Assembly: GCA_040505895.1 (NCBI GenBank)
Contig: JBEVXU010000004.1
Span: forward strand, 62,001 to 126,000
Length of the DNA stretch: 64,000 nucleotides
Reading direction: 5' to 3'
DNA from: Vondammii sp040505895
Lineage (GTDB): Bacteria; Pseudomonadota; Gammaproteobacteria; Chromatiales; Chromatiaceae
Position numbers and translations under genes: made by a program. Below are positions 1 to 8,546 of this stretch, one piece after another (the stretch's first letter is position 1; every line of letters begins with the position of its first letter). Below the pieces are notes generated by a model that had not been told where the DNA came from, ran no database searches, and saw only the letters and a program-made list of their open reading frames with translations.

Positions 1-628
1 CCACTTTTCCTGCTTCAGCCGCCTTTACCGGCTGACCCACACTTCCCCGCAACTTGACTCCCTTCCGCAACGAATCGCCTTTAACAAAACGCTGCACTAA
101 CGTACCCCGTGTCGGCCAACCCCAGCTGAACTTTAACGATTCTTGAGGTTTTTTCCTGTTTGGCTGTTTTTGGGTGATTTTAGTAGGGTTTTTACTACGA
201 TTAGGGGGAGAATAGCTCTGTCTCTTTTTTGTGGCTGTTGTGGTTTTACCCTGGGAGATGGAACGATCTTTAGCTTTCGACTTTTCTGCGGCTCTTTTGG
301 AAGGAGCGTTCTTAAGTGGTAACAGGCGTAGCTTCTGTCCCGGATAGATGGTGTAGGGTGAGGGGATACCGTTCCATCTTGCCAAGCTATGGTGGGCAAA
401 TCTAAAGCGCCAGGAGATGGAGTAGAGTGTATCGCCCTTTACCACCCGGTAGTACGTCGGCTTGGAAGGCGGTTTTACTGTGGTTTTCTCTCTGGAGACC
501 ACCGGTGCTCGCACGGGTGGGCTACAGGCGGTAAGAAAGAGGCCGCATCCGATCATGACAAACACAAAAGCGAGGGAGACGGCTGTTACGCCACAAGGGC
601 GGTTGCGCAGAGGGCTACGATTTAGCAT
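1..628 (-). CDS. nlpD: NlpD-type LysM/M23 lipoprotein, 3' end cut by window edge
   Basis: Envelope lipoprotein that activates a cell-wall amidase during daughter-cell separation (known for the family). The reading frame starts at ATG 626-628 and stays open to base 2, giving 209 residues. The N-terminus has a hydrophobic segment ending in a lipobox (LTAC). A LysM domain follows (YYRVVKGDTLYSISWRF ... GQKLRLLPL), then a basic Lys/Pro-rich linker, then the first part of an M23-like domain (WPTRGTLVQRF, GQPVKAAEAGKV). The catalytic region or its degenerate form lies outside the window. It is the last gene of the surE-pcm-yqaA-nlpD run; in this class rpoS usually follows, which would fall left of base 1. 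The call rests on motifs plus gene order. Confidence 0.88.
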   Translation of the reverse strand, partial: MLNRSPLRNRPCGVTAVSLAFVFVMIGCGLFLTACSPPVRAPVVSREKTTVKPPSKPTYYRVVKGDTLYSISWRFRFAHHSLARWNGIPSPYTIYPGQKLRLLPLKNAPSKRAAEKSKAKDRSISQGKTTTATKKRQSYSPPNRSKNPTKITQKQPNRKKPQESLKFSWGWPTRGTLVQRFVKGDSLRKGVKLRGSVGQPVKAAEAGKV

Positions 629-667
629 TGTGTCCAGCAAATCGTACCTCCGCATTACACCCTGTTC

Positions 668-1246
668 CTATAGCTTACTGATCACGATGGCAGCTGCCAC
701 CAACAGCACCATTAGCCAACCAATCAGGTCTATATATTTTTTCAGCACTGCCTCCATCTTCTCGCCGCCCCAAGCCATCAGCGCGGCCACCAAAAAGAAA
801 CGGGCTCCACGTCCAATGAAAGAGGCGAGGACAAATGGCAGCAATGCCATTGAGATCACACCGGCGGTGATGGTAAAAACTTTATAGGGGATGGGAGAGA
901 AACCGGCAACAAAAATGGCCCAAAAACCCCACTCATCAAACCAGTTCTTTGCCTGCAGGTACTTGGGGTAATAACCACCATCCTGAAGTAGCGGCTCAAC
1001 CAGGTCAAAAGCAAATAGGCCGATGAGGTAACCTAACAGGCCGCCAACCACGGAGGCAACGGTGGTTAATGCGGCCAAATTCCATGCTTTGGCGGGATTA
1101 GCCAACGTCATTGGTGCCAGCATCACATCAGGAGGAATCGGGAAAAAGGAGGATTCAGCAAAACTCAGCCCGGCAAGGTAGCGGGAAGCGTGGCGATGCC
1201 GTGCCCAAAGCATCACCTTTGCGTAGAGATGGGAGAAGAGCCGCAT
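668..1246 (-). CDS. YqaA/DedA-like membrane protein (VTT/SNARE-associated domain)
   Basis: Integral membrane protein of 192 residues. It has several hydrophobic helices and the motif order of the VTT (formerly SNARE-associated) family: an N-terminal AESSFFPIPPDVML region, a Gly-rich helix (VVGGLLGYLIGLFAF), and FSPIPYKVFTITAGV. DedA relatives are linked to lipid carrier flipping and membrane homeostasis, but the YqaA branch has no settled substrate. Its ATG overlaps the pcm stop by one base (TAATG), so it is translated together with pcm. Placement between pcm and nlpD is common in gammaproteobacteria. Family assignment is firm and function is not. Confidence 0.85.
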   Translation of the reverse strand: MRLFSHLYAKVMLWARHRHASRYLAGLSFAESSFFPIPPDVMLAPMTLANPAKAWNLAALTTVASVVGGLLGYLIGLFAFDLVEPLLQDGGYYPKYLQAKNWFDEWGFWAIFVAGFSPIPYKVFTITAGVISMALLPFVLASFIGRGARFFLVAALMAWGGEKMEAVLKKYIDLIGWLMVLLVAAAIVISKL

Positions 1247-1908
1247 TACAATACCCCCCCCAGAAGTGGAACAAAGACTACTTGTTCCAACAGCTCCTTA
1301 TCATAACCTGTAGCGGTGCGGGTCACTCTCACCAGCACCTGCTCACTGCGCAATCCAATGGGCAGAACCATACGTCCACCCGGCTTGAGCTGATCAACCA
1401 GTGCCCTGGGAATACCTTCGGGGGCGGCCGTCACCAGAATGCCGTCAAAGGGCCCGTATTCTGGAATCCCCATGCCACCGTCACTGTGGCGAAGGCGAAT
1501 ATTTCTTAACCCCAAAGATTGAAAACGGCTGTGCGCCTGCTTCTGCAGCGCTGCAATCCGTTCGACACTGTAAACACGCTTCACCAGTTGAGCAAGAATG
1601 GCGGTCTGGTATCCCGAGCCGGTACCGATCTCCAGCACTGTATCGAGTGGACCGCCCTCCAGCAGCAGTTCCGTCATACGTGCAACGATATAGGGTTGTG
1701 AAATGGTCTGACCGTGACCGATAGGGAGCGCAGTATCTTCATAGGCACGGCTCGCTAAGGCCTCATCGACAAAGATGTGTCGTGGTGTGCTGCGTACTGT
1801 GTTTAGTACGTCGTTATTGACGATACCCTCATCCCGTAACCGCTGGACCAGCCGCTCCCGGGTGCGAGAAGAGGTCATACCGATACCACGATACTGAGCA
1901 TTGATCAT
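1246..1908 (-). CDS. pcm: protein-L-isoaspartate O-methyltransferase
   Basis: Repairs damaged proteins by methylating L-isoaspartyl residues with S-adenosylmethionine, in the cytoplasm. The SAM-binding loop EIGTGSGYQTAIL is present, preceded by the family's substrate-side segment (GHGQTISQPYIVARM) and followed by PEYGPFDGILVTAA. I place the start at ATG 1906-1908 (220 residues). It forms an ATGA overlap with the surE stop and has an AGGA seven bases upstream. An upstream TTG at 1929 lacks support, and an internal ATG at 1878 would also fit family length. It is translationally coupled to surE and yqaA. Confidence 0.93.
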   Translation of the reverse strand: MINAQYRGIGMTSSRTRERLVQRLRDEGIVNNDVLNTVRSTPRHIFVDEALASRAYEDTALPIGHGQTISQPYIVARMTELLLEGGPLDTVLEIGTGSGYQTAILAQLVKRVYSVERIAALQKQAHSRFQSLGLRNIRLRHSDGGMGIPEYGPFDGILVTAAPEGIPRALVDQLKPGGRMVLPIGLRSEQVLVRVTRTATGYDKELLEQVVFVPLLGGVL

Positions 1909-2657
1909 TGTGGCATCCTGCTCAACCAATCACCCAGTTTTTCCAGGGCCGAGTGACGGGTCAGATCGATCTGTAGCGGAGTAACCGAGACATAGCCCTC
2001 ACGTATCGCATGAAAATCGGTACCGGGACCTGCATCCTGTTCCAGCCCCGCCGGCCCTACCCAGTAGATGATCCTCCCTCGTGGATCGGTGCTCTTAACC
2101 ACCGGCTCCGCCTTATGGCGATGTCCCAGGCGCGTCACCTGGTAGCCCTTAAGTTTCTCATAGGGAAGGTCGGGGATATTGACATTAATGATAGTGTCCG
2201 CTGCCAACGGTTCACTCTGCAAGTGTGAAACCAGCTCCGCAGCCACTCTGGCACCGGTATCATAGTGATGAGGATTATGATCATTCATCGACAGGGCAAT
2301 TGCCGGATAGCCGAGAAATCTACCCTCGGTAGCAGCAGCAACAGTACCTGAATAGAGCACATCATCTCCCAGATTGGCACCGGAGTTAATCCCTGCAATC
2401 ACCATGTCCGGTTCACTCTCCAGCAGGCCGGTGATCGCCAGATGGACGCAATCCGTAGGCGTACCGTCGACACGAATAAAGCCATTTTCGGTTCGTTCAG
2501 CCCGAAGTGGGTGTTCAAGTGTCAGCGAATTGCTGGCACCACTGCGATTTCGCTCCGGTGCCACCACGGTGATATCCGCCAGTTGTGACAGGCCCTCGGC
2601 CAGGATGCTCAGGCCAGGGGCCTGATAACCGTCATCATTACTTAGTAAAATTCTCAT
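1905..2657 (-). CDS. surE: 5'/3'-nucleotidase SurE
   Basis: Metal-dependent phosphatase acting on nucleoside 5'- and 3'-monophosphates and short polyphosphate; a stationary-phase survival protein. It has 250 residues, the usual length. The N-terminus MRILLSNDDGYQAPGL carries the two metal-binding aspartates, followed by APERNRSGASNSLTL, GTPTDCVHLAI and the GINSGANLGDDVLYSGTVAA loop. It is the first gene of the surE-pcm-yqaA-nlpD transcription unit and is divergent from the Smr gene, with a 121-bp shared upstream region. Confidence 0.96.
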   Translation of the reverse strand: MRILLSNDDGYQAPGLSILAEGLSQLADITVVAPERNRSGASNSLTLEHPLRAERTENGFIRVDGTPTDCVHLAITGLLESEPDMVIAGINSGANLGDDVLYSGTVAAATEGRFLGYPAIALSMNDHNPHHYDTGARVAAELVSHLQSEPLAADTIINVNIPDLPYEKLKGYQVTRLGHRHKAEPVVKSTDPRGRIIYWVGPAGLEQDAGPGTDFHAIREGYVSVTPLQIDLTRHSALEKLGDWLSRMPQ

Positions 2658-2778
2658 GCCCAGTGGTGCTTATTCCAGTTCTATCTCTCAAGGTGCAAAC
2701 TATACTGGAAACGGCGCTCAGACTCATCCTGATCCGCACCTCAGCTGCTGGTATAATCGGTACGACAGGATATAGACC

Positions 2779-3348
2779 ATGAGCCATAGAAAAGAGAGTA
2801 ACAGAAATGATGACATCACCCTCTTCCATAAAGAGATGGAGAGTGCTGTGCGCCACGATCACGACCGGCAGACGCCATTTAAAAAGTCACTGAAACCCCA
2901 TCCTCTGCCACCCAACCCCTGGGTCACAGATGAAGTAAAAGAGGATGATTTTGTCGATCTGCACCTGGAGACAGGGGAAGAGCTGCTGTTTGTCCGTCCA
3001 GGAATTCAGAACCGTCTATTCCATGATCTACAGCGAGGTCGTATACCGCCTCAGGATATGGTCGATCTTCACGGCTTGCGGGTGGTCGAGGCACGCTCCG
3101 CCCTGGCTGGATTCCTGACCCATGCCCGCAGGCACCGACTACGGGTGATTCAGATCATCCACGGCAAGGGGATCGGCTCCGAAGGACAACAACCGATACT
3201 GAAACAGAAGGTCAATCAGTGGTTGCGACAGCGGGACGAGGTCCTTGCCTTCTGCTCAGCTCCGCGCTTTGACGGCGGGACCGGCGCAACCTACGTGCTG
3301 CTGTCGAGAAAAGGTGTGGCCGATGAGCATACTTACGGCAGACGGTAA
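2779..3348 (+). CDS. Smr-domain endonuclease family protein (SmrB/YdaL-like)
   Basis: A 189-residue protein with a charged N-terminus and a C-terminal Smr domain (roughly residues 95-175). The hallmark DLHG (MVDLHGLRVVEA) and HGKG (QIIHGKGIGSEG) motifs are present. Smr proteins are nucleases; the bacterial SmrB branch cleaves mRNA at collided ribosomes. Which Smr subgroup this belongs to cannot be settled from sequence reading alone. It is plus strand inside a minus-strand cluster, divergent from surE, and its last 16 bases overlap the 3' end of truD on the other strand. Confidence 0.85.
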   Translation: MSHRKESNRNDDITLFHKEMESAVRHDHDRQTPFKKSLKPHPLPPNPWVTDEVKEDDFVDLHLETGEELLFVRPGIQNRLFHDLQRGRIPPQDMVDLHGLRVVEARSALAGFLTHARRHRLRVIQIIHGKGIGSEGQQPILKQKVNQWLRQRDEVLAFCSAPRFDGGTGATYVLLSRKGVADEHTYGRR

Positions 3349-4388
3349 TCAATACACTCACGTAATAGAGAGGTGGCAAAGCTCCCTTTAGACAGGCTGA
3401 ACTGCAGAATCAGTTGATCTCCCTTGATATCCCACTGCAGATCGTTCACCGCTGCCCTCATGGCACGACGCTCCATCTTCAATCCAAACCGTTCCAATCC
3501 CTCTCGAAACAGCCCATCAGCGGCAAGTTCTTGAGCTTCCAGCTCAGCCACAACACCCGCCGTCATCACATCCCCTTTGCCCCAGAGAGGTGCCGAGGTG
3601 TGTATATCCATAGTACGGCAACGCCTGAGAATATCTTTATCGATCTCGCTCGCAAGAAAACTGCTCTGGCTGCCCGCCAGAATCATCCGCCCTCCCACCA
3701 AAGGCGTATCCCATGTTCCCGCTGCCACCCGTGCCGCCACTACCCGATTAAAAAGCAGTGAACGTGCAGCTGAGAGATAGATGCCGCGTTTCTGCCGCTT
3801 CAACCGTTTCAGCTCACCGCGAAACAGCGCAGCGGCTGAGGCCAGATTGCCACCCTCCCGACCAAAGCGCTGTTCACCATAGTAGTTAGGCATCCCTTCC
3901 CCGGCCAACCGTGCGAGACAGGTTTCAAGGGCGGCAGCATCTCCACGATACTCCCTAATTCTGATAACAAACCGGTTACCCCTGAGTGCTCCTATTCGCA
4001 ACTTTCTTCCGTGGCGGGCAGCCTGCAAAATTTTCAGATCGGGGTTTTCAAGAAGGCTCCAATCCGGCTCAGGCTTACCCGCCAGGCGCACGGAGAACCA
4101 CTGCCGCGTCACCGCATGGCGATCCTTCTGCCCGGCATAACTCACATCACGCCGAGGTACATCAGCATGTCTCGCCAGCTGCCCCGCCACCCACTCGGTG
4201 TTGCTGTTGCGCTTCTCGATCTGCAGCAGTAGATGCTCTCCTTCACCATCCGGCTCCATCACGGGGATCTCATCCACCAGAAAATCTTCCGCCTGCTGAC
4301 GGATCAAGCCACTGCCACACGGGCCGCCAAATGCGTAAGGCAACTTCGGCATCAACAGGTCAGGCTGACAGCTGTCATCCACGCTCAA
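3333..4388 (-). CDS. truD: tRNA pseudouridine(13) synthase TruD
   Basis: Converts U13 of some tRNAs to pseudouridine. Motifs: EDFLVDEIPVMEPDGEGEH near the N-terminus, the catalytic-Asp region SYAGQKDRHAVTRQWFSV, GNRFVIRIR, and the insertion-domain segment GMPNYYGEQRFGREGGN. I choose a TTG start at 4386-4388 (351 residues). The TTGA overlaps the ispF stop by four bases, and a strong GGAGG lies just upstream, which points to translational coupling. An ATG at residue 13 of this frame (MPKLPYAFGG) is the alternative. Its 3' end overlaps the convergent Smr gene. Confidence 0.93.
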   Translation of the reverse strand: MSVDDSCQPDLLMPKLPYAFGGPCGSGLIRQQAEDFLVDEIPVMEPDGEGEHLLLQIEKRNSNTEWVAGQLARHADVPRRDVSYAGQKDRHAVTRQWFSVRLAGKPEPDWSLLENPDLKILQAARHGRKLRIGALRGNRFVIRIREYRGDAAALETCLARLAGEGMPNYYGEQRFGREGGNLASAAALFRGELKRLKRQKRGIYLSAARSLLFNRVVAARVAAGTWDTPLVGGRMILAGSQSSFLASEIDKDILRRCRTMDIHTSAPLWGKGDVMTAGVVAELEAQELAADGLFREGLERFGLKMERRAMRAAVNDLQWDIKGDQLILQFSLSKGSFATSLLRECIDYRLP

Positions 4389-4861
4389 CTGTGCTCCTCC
4401 AGCAGTGCCACGGTATAGCAAGCGATCCCCTCACCACGACCGGCAAAACCCATACCCTCGGTGGTGGTTGCTTTGATATTTATCCTTGAAGGATCGACCC
4501 GCATATCCATGGCCAATATCTCTCGCATCTTCTCTATGTGGGGAGATAGTTTGGGTGCCTGTGCCACCACTGTAACGTCCGCATTACCCACCGACATTGC
4601 CCGTTGGGCAAGCAGGTCAACCACCTGCCGCAACAAAATCCGGCTATCTATACTCTTGTAGTCGTCGCTGCTGTCGGGGAAGTGACGCCCGATATCCCCC
4701 TCTCCCGCCGCACCCAGTAAGGCATCGCAGAGCGCGTGTATCAGCACGTCTCCATCTGAGTGGGCGAGCAAACCAAGCTCATGCTCTATTTCTACCCCAC
4801 CCAGCACCAAGCGCCGACCGGCAGCAAACCGATGGGCATCATATCCGTGACCAATTCGCAT
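4385..4861 (-). CDS. ispF: 2-C-methyl-D-erythritol 2,4-cyclodiphosphate synthase
   Basis: Fifth step of the MEP isoprenoid pathway: cyclises CDP-methylerythritol 2-phosphate with release of CMP. The start MRIGHGYDAHRF includes the Asp/His zinc ligands; GLLAHSDGDVLIHALCDALLGA and DIGRHFPDSS are also diagnostic, and KATTTEGMGFAGRGEGI closes the fold. ATG 4859-4861 has GGAGGT just upstream, giving 158 residues, the family length; a longer N-terminal version is not needed. It is normally next to ispD, but here the DsrC-like gene and a 400-bp gap lie between them. Confidence 0.96.
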   Translation of the reverse strand: MRIGHGYDAHRFAAGRRLVLGGVEIEHELGLLAHSDGDVLIHALCDALLGAAGEGDIGRHFPDSSDDYKSIDSRILLRQVVDLLAQRAMSVGNADVTVVAQAPKLSPHIEKMREILAMDMRVDPSRINIKATTTEGMGFAGRGEGIACYTVALLEEHS

Positions 4862-5087
4862 GACACCTCCTCTGAACACAAATAATAATATTCATATATT
4901 TCAATATGTTAGATATATCCATAACGAAAACTAATGATCCCAAATAATTCCTTAGTATTTTCGTGTGTTATTTTTCAAAAAAGCGACTATTCTTAACTTG
5001 ATGTTGTTGCTCCAAATAATACCCGACATCCTAAATAAGATCTTTACGAAACCCAAAAATAGGTTTCATGACCGAAGGAGAGAGACC

Positions 5088-5432
5088 ATGCCAATCAGCA
5101 ACCCACTGACCACTGAAAGCAGCACGCCGCCAAAGAGTTTTGATGAATGGAGTGAAGAGTCAGCCATCGAACTGGCAAAGGAAGAGAGTATCGAACTTAC
5201 CGGTGAACACTGGAAAGTTATCCATTTCCTCCGCAACCACTGCGAGACCAATGGAACCACTTGTAGCGCTCGACTGTTGCTGAAAGCGATGACCGGCGAG
5301 TTTAAACAGCAAGGCGGCAAACGTTACTTATACACCCTATTCCCCCATGGTCCAGTTGTGCAGGGGACCAGGATTGCAGGCATCCCACTGCCCGCTCACT
5401 CACTGGATCTCTCATTCGGCAGTGTCCATTGA
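5088..5432 (+). CDS. DsrC/TusE-family protein lacking the C-terminal cysteines
   Basis: A 114-residue member of the DsrC/TusE/DsvC fold, with ATG 5088 behind AGGAGAG. The family core is clear: FDEWSEESAIELAKEESIEL, ELTGEHWKVIHFLRNH, and the C-terminal GKRYLYTLFPHGPVVQG followed by RIAGIP. DsrC and TusE carry sulfur on a penultimate cysteine, with a second cysteine in the arm of DsrC. Here the arm reads QGTRIAGIPLPAHSLDL: Thr94 sits where the first arm cysteine belongs, and there is no cysteine near the end. The only cysteines are Cys52 and Cys59, in the helical core. A sulfur-carrier role is therefore unlikely; a regulatory or binding role is inference. It interrupts the usual ispD-ispF pair on the opposite strand. 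Confidence 0.82.
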   Translation: MPISNPLTTESSTPPKSFDEWSEESAIELAKEESIELTGEHWKVIHFLRNHCETNGTTCSARLLLKAMTGEFKQQGGKRYLYTLFPHGPVVQGTRIAGIPLPAHSLDLSFGSVH

Positions 5433-5825
5433 CCTGATTGGTCATATCGCCAATTACCAGGGATGGTTATTGGTGATTAAGATTTCCCCAAACCGATCCT
5501 CTCGCCCAGCAACGTGCCGTGGACCAAGAGATTATTGTCCATAAAGTGGATTACTCAATGGTTATCCTGTTACGGCCATCTTTCTTTGAACGGTGGAGTG
5601 TAACGCATCTTGGGACGTTCTACGTCCCTGCCTCAGTGGTCTAGACATCACTCAATATCCGTACCAGGTTGTGGAAGCAGGGGAGCAGAAGGCGCTCCTG
5701 CCGCGGGAGGGATGTAACCAACCGTAGTCAGGCAGATAAAGAGAGCGGCTTGCCGCAAAACCCTCCCTATTTACACTGATCGATTTTTTAAATTATCCCT
5801 GCATCCTCCACGTCCCACTTTTATG
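5433..5825. other. gap of about 390 bases without an assigned gene
   Basis: No convincing gene. A stretch after the DsrC-like stop can be read as a protein-like fragment (around 5425-5500, with LIGHIANYQGWLLVIKIS), but it has no start or good continuation, and I do not recognise it. The rest shows no clear RNA, repeat or terminator. Confidence 0.4.
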
Positions 5826-6527
5826 TCATGGGCGTGAACTGAGATAGAAGGCTGCCAACGGCAGATCCTCCGGCCGGGTGATCTTGATATTGTCCGGTGC
5901 GCCCTCTACCAGTAGAGGTGACTCTCCATAAAACTCAATAGCGCTCGCCTCATCAGTGACCTGCGCACCGGCCTCAAGAGCGGCAGTCAATGCAGTGCGC
6001 AGCAGTGAATATCTAAACATCTGGGGGGTAAAGGCGCGCCAAAGCTCTTCTCTGGGCAGGGTCTCCAGCACTTGCTGTGAGTGATCGGCCCGTTTGACAG
6101 TATCGTGAAGGGGAAGTGCCAACAGTCCCCCCACCGGATGGCCTGACAGCTGGGAGATCATCTTATCTAGGTCGGAAGGCTGCAGGCAGGGCCGGGCGGC
6201 ATCGTGTACCAGCACCCAGTCATCATCCTCCGCTACGGGGGCAAGGGCATCAAGCGCATTGAGTACCGAATGACAGCGCTCCATGCCGCCACTCACTCGC
6301 TGCACTTTAGGGTGATCGGAAAAGGCGGTCTCGCTCCACCAGCCATCATCATCTGACAAGGCAACCAGAATACGGCTTATCCGCGAATCTGCCAACAGGG
6401 GGGCCAAAGCATGCTCGATAACCGGCCGATCATTGAGTCTCAAGTACTGCTTGGGGATCTCACCACCCATACGCCGACCAACACCCGCGGCAGGAACCAC
6501 TCCCCAAAATAGACTCTTCCTTGTCAC
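5826..6527 (-). CDS. ispD: 2-C-methyl-D-erythritol 4-phosphate cytidylyltransferase
   Basis: Third step of the MEP pathway: transfers CMP from CTP to methylerythritol 4-phosphate. The nucleotide-binding start VPAAGVGRRMGGEIPKQYL is present, with VLVHDAARPC and LWRAFTPQMFRY further on, and 233 residues is normal. The start is GTG 6525-6527, overlapping the ftsB stop as GTGA. The ftsB-ispD coupling is a common gammaproteobacterial arrangement, and the pair continues directly from eno. Confidence 0.95.
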   Translation of the reverse strand: MTRKSLFWGVVPAAGVGRRMGGEIPKQYLRLNDRPVIEHALAPLLADSRISRILVALSDDDGWWSETAFSDHPKVQRVSGGMERCHSVLNALDALAPVAEDDDWVLVHDAARPCLQPSDLDKMISQLSGHPVGGLLALPLHDTVKRADHSQQVLETLPREELWRAFTPQMFRYSLLRTALTAALEAGAQVTDEASAIEFYGESPLLVEGAPDNIKITRPEDLPLAAFYLSSRP

Positions 6528-6814
6528 TTAGCCTGCTCTCCGGTGGGCTCCACCACCTGGTAGAAGATTTCTCCCTCCCGGATCATGCCCAACTCGTTGC
6601 GTGCCCGCTCCTCAATCGCCTCCAATCCCTGCTTGAGATCGGCCACTTCCGCTTGCAGCGCCCGGTTGCGCAGGCGCATCTGCTTGAGTTCATCCTTTTG
6701 CAGCGCAATATCCTTTTTCAGGGAATGAACCTCAGCCAAGCTCCCCTCGCCAACCCACAGACGGTACTGAAGCACCAAAATGATTAGCAGAAGCAGTGCT
6801 GTAAGGAGTCGCAT
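6524..6814 (-). CDS. ftsB: cell division protein FtsB
   Basis: Small bitopic divisome protein (96 residues) that forms a complex with FtsL and FtsQ. One N-terminal transmembrane helix (LTALLLLIILVLQYRLWVG) is followed by a coiled coil (residues about 28-65, rich in Leu/Glu/Lys) and the conserved ARNELGMIREGEIFYQ segment. It lies 64 bases downstream of eno and overlaps ispD by four bases. Confidence 0.93.
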   Translation of the reverse strand: MRLLTALLLLIILVLQYRLWVGEGSLAEVHSLKKDIALQKDELKQMRLRNRALQAEVADLKQGLEAIEERARNELGMIREGEIFYQVVEPTGEQAK

Positions 6815-6878
6815 AGGCTATCCGCAGACAACAGCCGGCAGAGCAGAGAAGCCCCGTGGCTGCCGCATGCAGTGATTA

Positions 6879-8156
6879 TCACAGATTACTGAAAGCGCCC
6901 CGACCGGCATACACCGCCTCATCACCCAGTTGGTCCTCTATACGCATCAGCTGATTGTATTTGGCAACACGATCAGAACGGCTCAGTGAACCGGTTTTGA
7001 TCTGCCCGGTATTAGCTGCCACCACCAAATCGGCAATGGTAGTATCTTCAGTTTCGCCTGACCGGTGGGAAATTACTGCGGTATAACCGGCGTCGTGGGC
7101 CATCTTGATCGCTTCCATAGTCTCGGTCAGGGTACCGATCTGGTTGAATTTGATCAGAATCGAGTTGGCAATCTTCTCCTCGATGCCGCGTGACAGAATC
7201 TTGGTGTTGGTGACAAAGAGATCGTCACCGACCAGCTGTATACGGCTGTTCAGCTTTTCACTCAGCAGAGCCCAGCCGGCCCAGTCACTCTCATCCATAC
7301 CGTCCTCTATGGTGATAATCGGGAACTGATCGACCATGCTGACCAGATAATCGGCAAAGTCGGCGGCGCCCATCTGTCGCCCTTCGGATGCAAGGTCGTA
7401 GACACCATCTTTGTAGAACTCAGAGCTGGCCACATCGAGGCCCAAATAGATCTCTTCACCGGCCTTGAATCCAGCCTTTTCGATTGCCTCAAGAATGACC
7501 TCGATTGCAGCTACATTGGAGGGCAGATCGGGGGCAAAACCACCCTCATCCCCTACCGCCGTGTTAAGACCCCGGCCACTGAGCACACTTTTCAGGCTAT
7601 GGAACACCTCTGCACCGTAGCGAACCGCCTCACGAATGGACCCGGCACCCACAGGCAGGATCATGTACTCCTGAAAATCGACGCTGTTATCTGCATGAGA
7701 ACCACCATTGATGATATTCATCATTGGTACAGGCATGCGGTAGGGGCCGGAGGAGAGGTAACGATAGAGAGGTAGCGCTCTCTCCTGTGCGGCGGCGTGT
7801 GCGGCCGCAAGTGAAACCGCCAGAGTGGCGTTGGCACCCAGGCGCCCTTTATTCTCGGTGCCATCAAGTGCGATCATTTTCTGGTCAAGCGCTATCTGCT
7901 CAACGACATCCATCCCCATCAGCGCCTGTTTCAGCTCACCCTGGATGTTACCCACTGCCTTGAGAACACCCTTACCAAGATAGCGACTCTTATCGCCGTC
8001 ACGCAATTCCAGTGCCTCACGGGATCCGGTGGAGGCTCCCGAGGGGGCAACCGCTCGGCCAATAGCGCCATCGGCGGTAATAACATCGGCCTCGACAGTG
8101 GGATTGCCACGGGAGTCGAGAATCTCCCGGGCTCGAATATCTACTATTTCAGACAT
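6879..8156 (-). CDS. eno: enolase
   Basis: Interconverts 2-phosphoglycerate and phosphoenolpyruvate. It has 425 residues, starting MSEIVDIRAREILDSRGNP. Visible hallmarks are GAIGRAVAPSGASTGSREA, GGSHADNSVDFQEYMI, the metal-site segments (LGLDVASSEFY, IEDGMDESDW, GDDLFVTN), the catalytic lysine region LIKFNQIGTLTE, and SHRSGETEDTTIADL. No key residue looks missing. It normally follows kdsA directly; here a palindromic repeat element separates the two. Confidence 0.98.
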   Translation of the reverse strand: MSEIVDIRAREILDSRGNPTVEADVITADGAIGRAVAPSGASTGSREALELRDGDKSRYLGKGVLKAVGNIQGELKQALMGMDVVEQIALDQKMIALDGTENKGRLGANATLAVSLAAAHAAAQERALPLYRYLSSGPYRMPVPMMNIINGGSHADNSVDFQEYMILPVGAGSIREAVRYGAEVFHSLKSVLSGRGLNTAVGDEGGFAPDLPSNVAAIEVILEAIEKAGFKAGEEIYLGLDVASSEFYKDGVYDLASEGRQMGAADFADYLVSMVDQFPIITIEDGMDESDWAGWALLSEKLNSRIQLVGDDLFVTNTKILSRGIEEKIANSILIKFNQIGTLTETMEAIKMAHDAGYTAVISHRSGETEDTTIADLVVAANTGQIKTGSLSRSDRVAKYNQLMRIEDQLGDEAVYAGRGAFSNL

Positions 8157-8305
8157 GACAGCTCACTCTAGTAATTTTTAATTTTTCTACACCCGCGCTG
8201 TTGATTGCAGATGCCCCAAGTTGCTCAATCCCCAATATCACAGTTTCGCTACCTTGGATTTAGGGGGCATTCCAATGGCACGCCTCTCATGGAGGAGTTA
8301 TGTTA
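8157..8305. promoter_or_regulatory. eno upstream region
   Basis: About 150 bases between eno and the repeat element, AT-rich near 8170-8200. It presumably carries an eno promoter, because the palindromic element would disturb read-through from kdsA. No single promoter stands out clearly. Confidence 0.3.
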
Positions 8306-8546
8306 AACCTAGATTCCTCAGTTGACCGCTCCATTCTACGGGCGACGTATTGATTTTAATCGCATTGACTGCGATTACCTATTTCACCCTCGGGGTGAAT
8401 TATGCTACAGGGTGGATAGCACACTTGCGGCGGCACATTACGGCGTTACAACTCCTTGGAATAGAACAACTATTCCGTGTCGTTGTGCCTTGTACTGCAC
8501 CACCGCAAGTGCACTCTCCACCCTGCCCAACTGAGGATTCTAGGTT
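8306..8546. repeat. MITE-like palindromic element with 19-bp terminal inverted repeats
   Basis: The left end (8306-8324, AACCTAGATTCCTCAGTTG) and the right end (8528-8546, read in reverse) match at 18 of 19 positions. Further inverted matches lie inside: CAGGGTGGATAGCACACTTGCGG on the left mirrors the segment before the right end with a few mismatches, and the centre has GGAATAG-aacaa-CTATTCC (about 8457-8476). The whole unit could fold into one long imperfect hairpin. TTAA borders both ends (8303-8306 and 8545-8548). No transposase is encoded, so it fits a non-autonomous element. The right repeat contains the kdsA stop codon. Confidence 0.75.
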
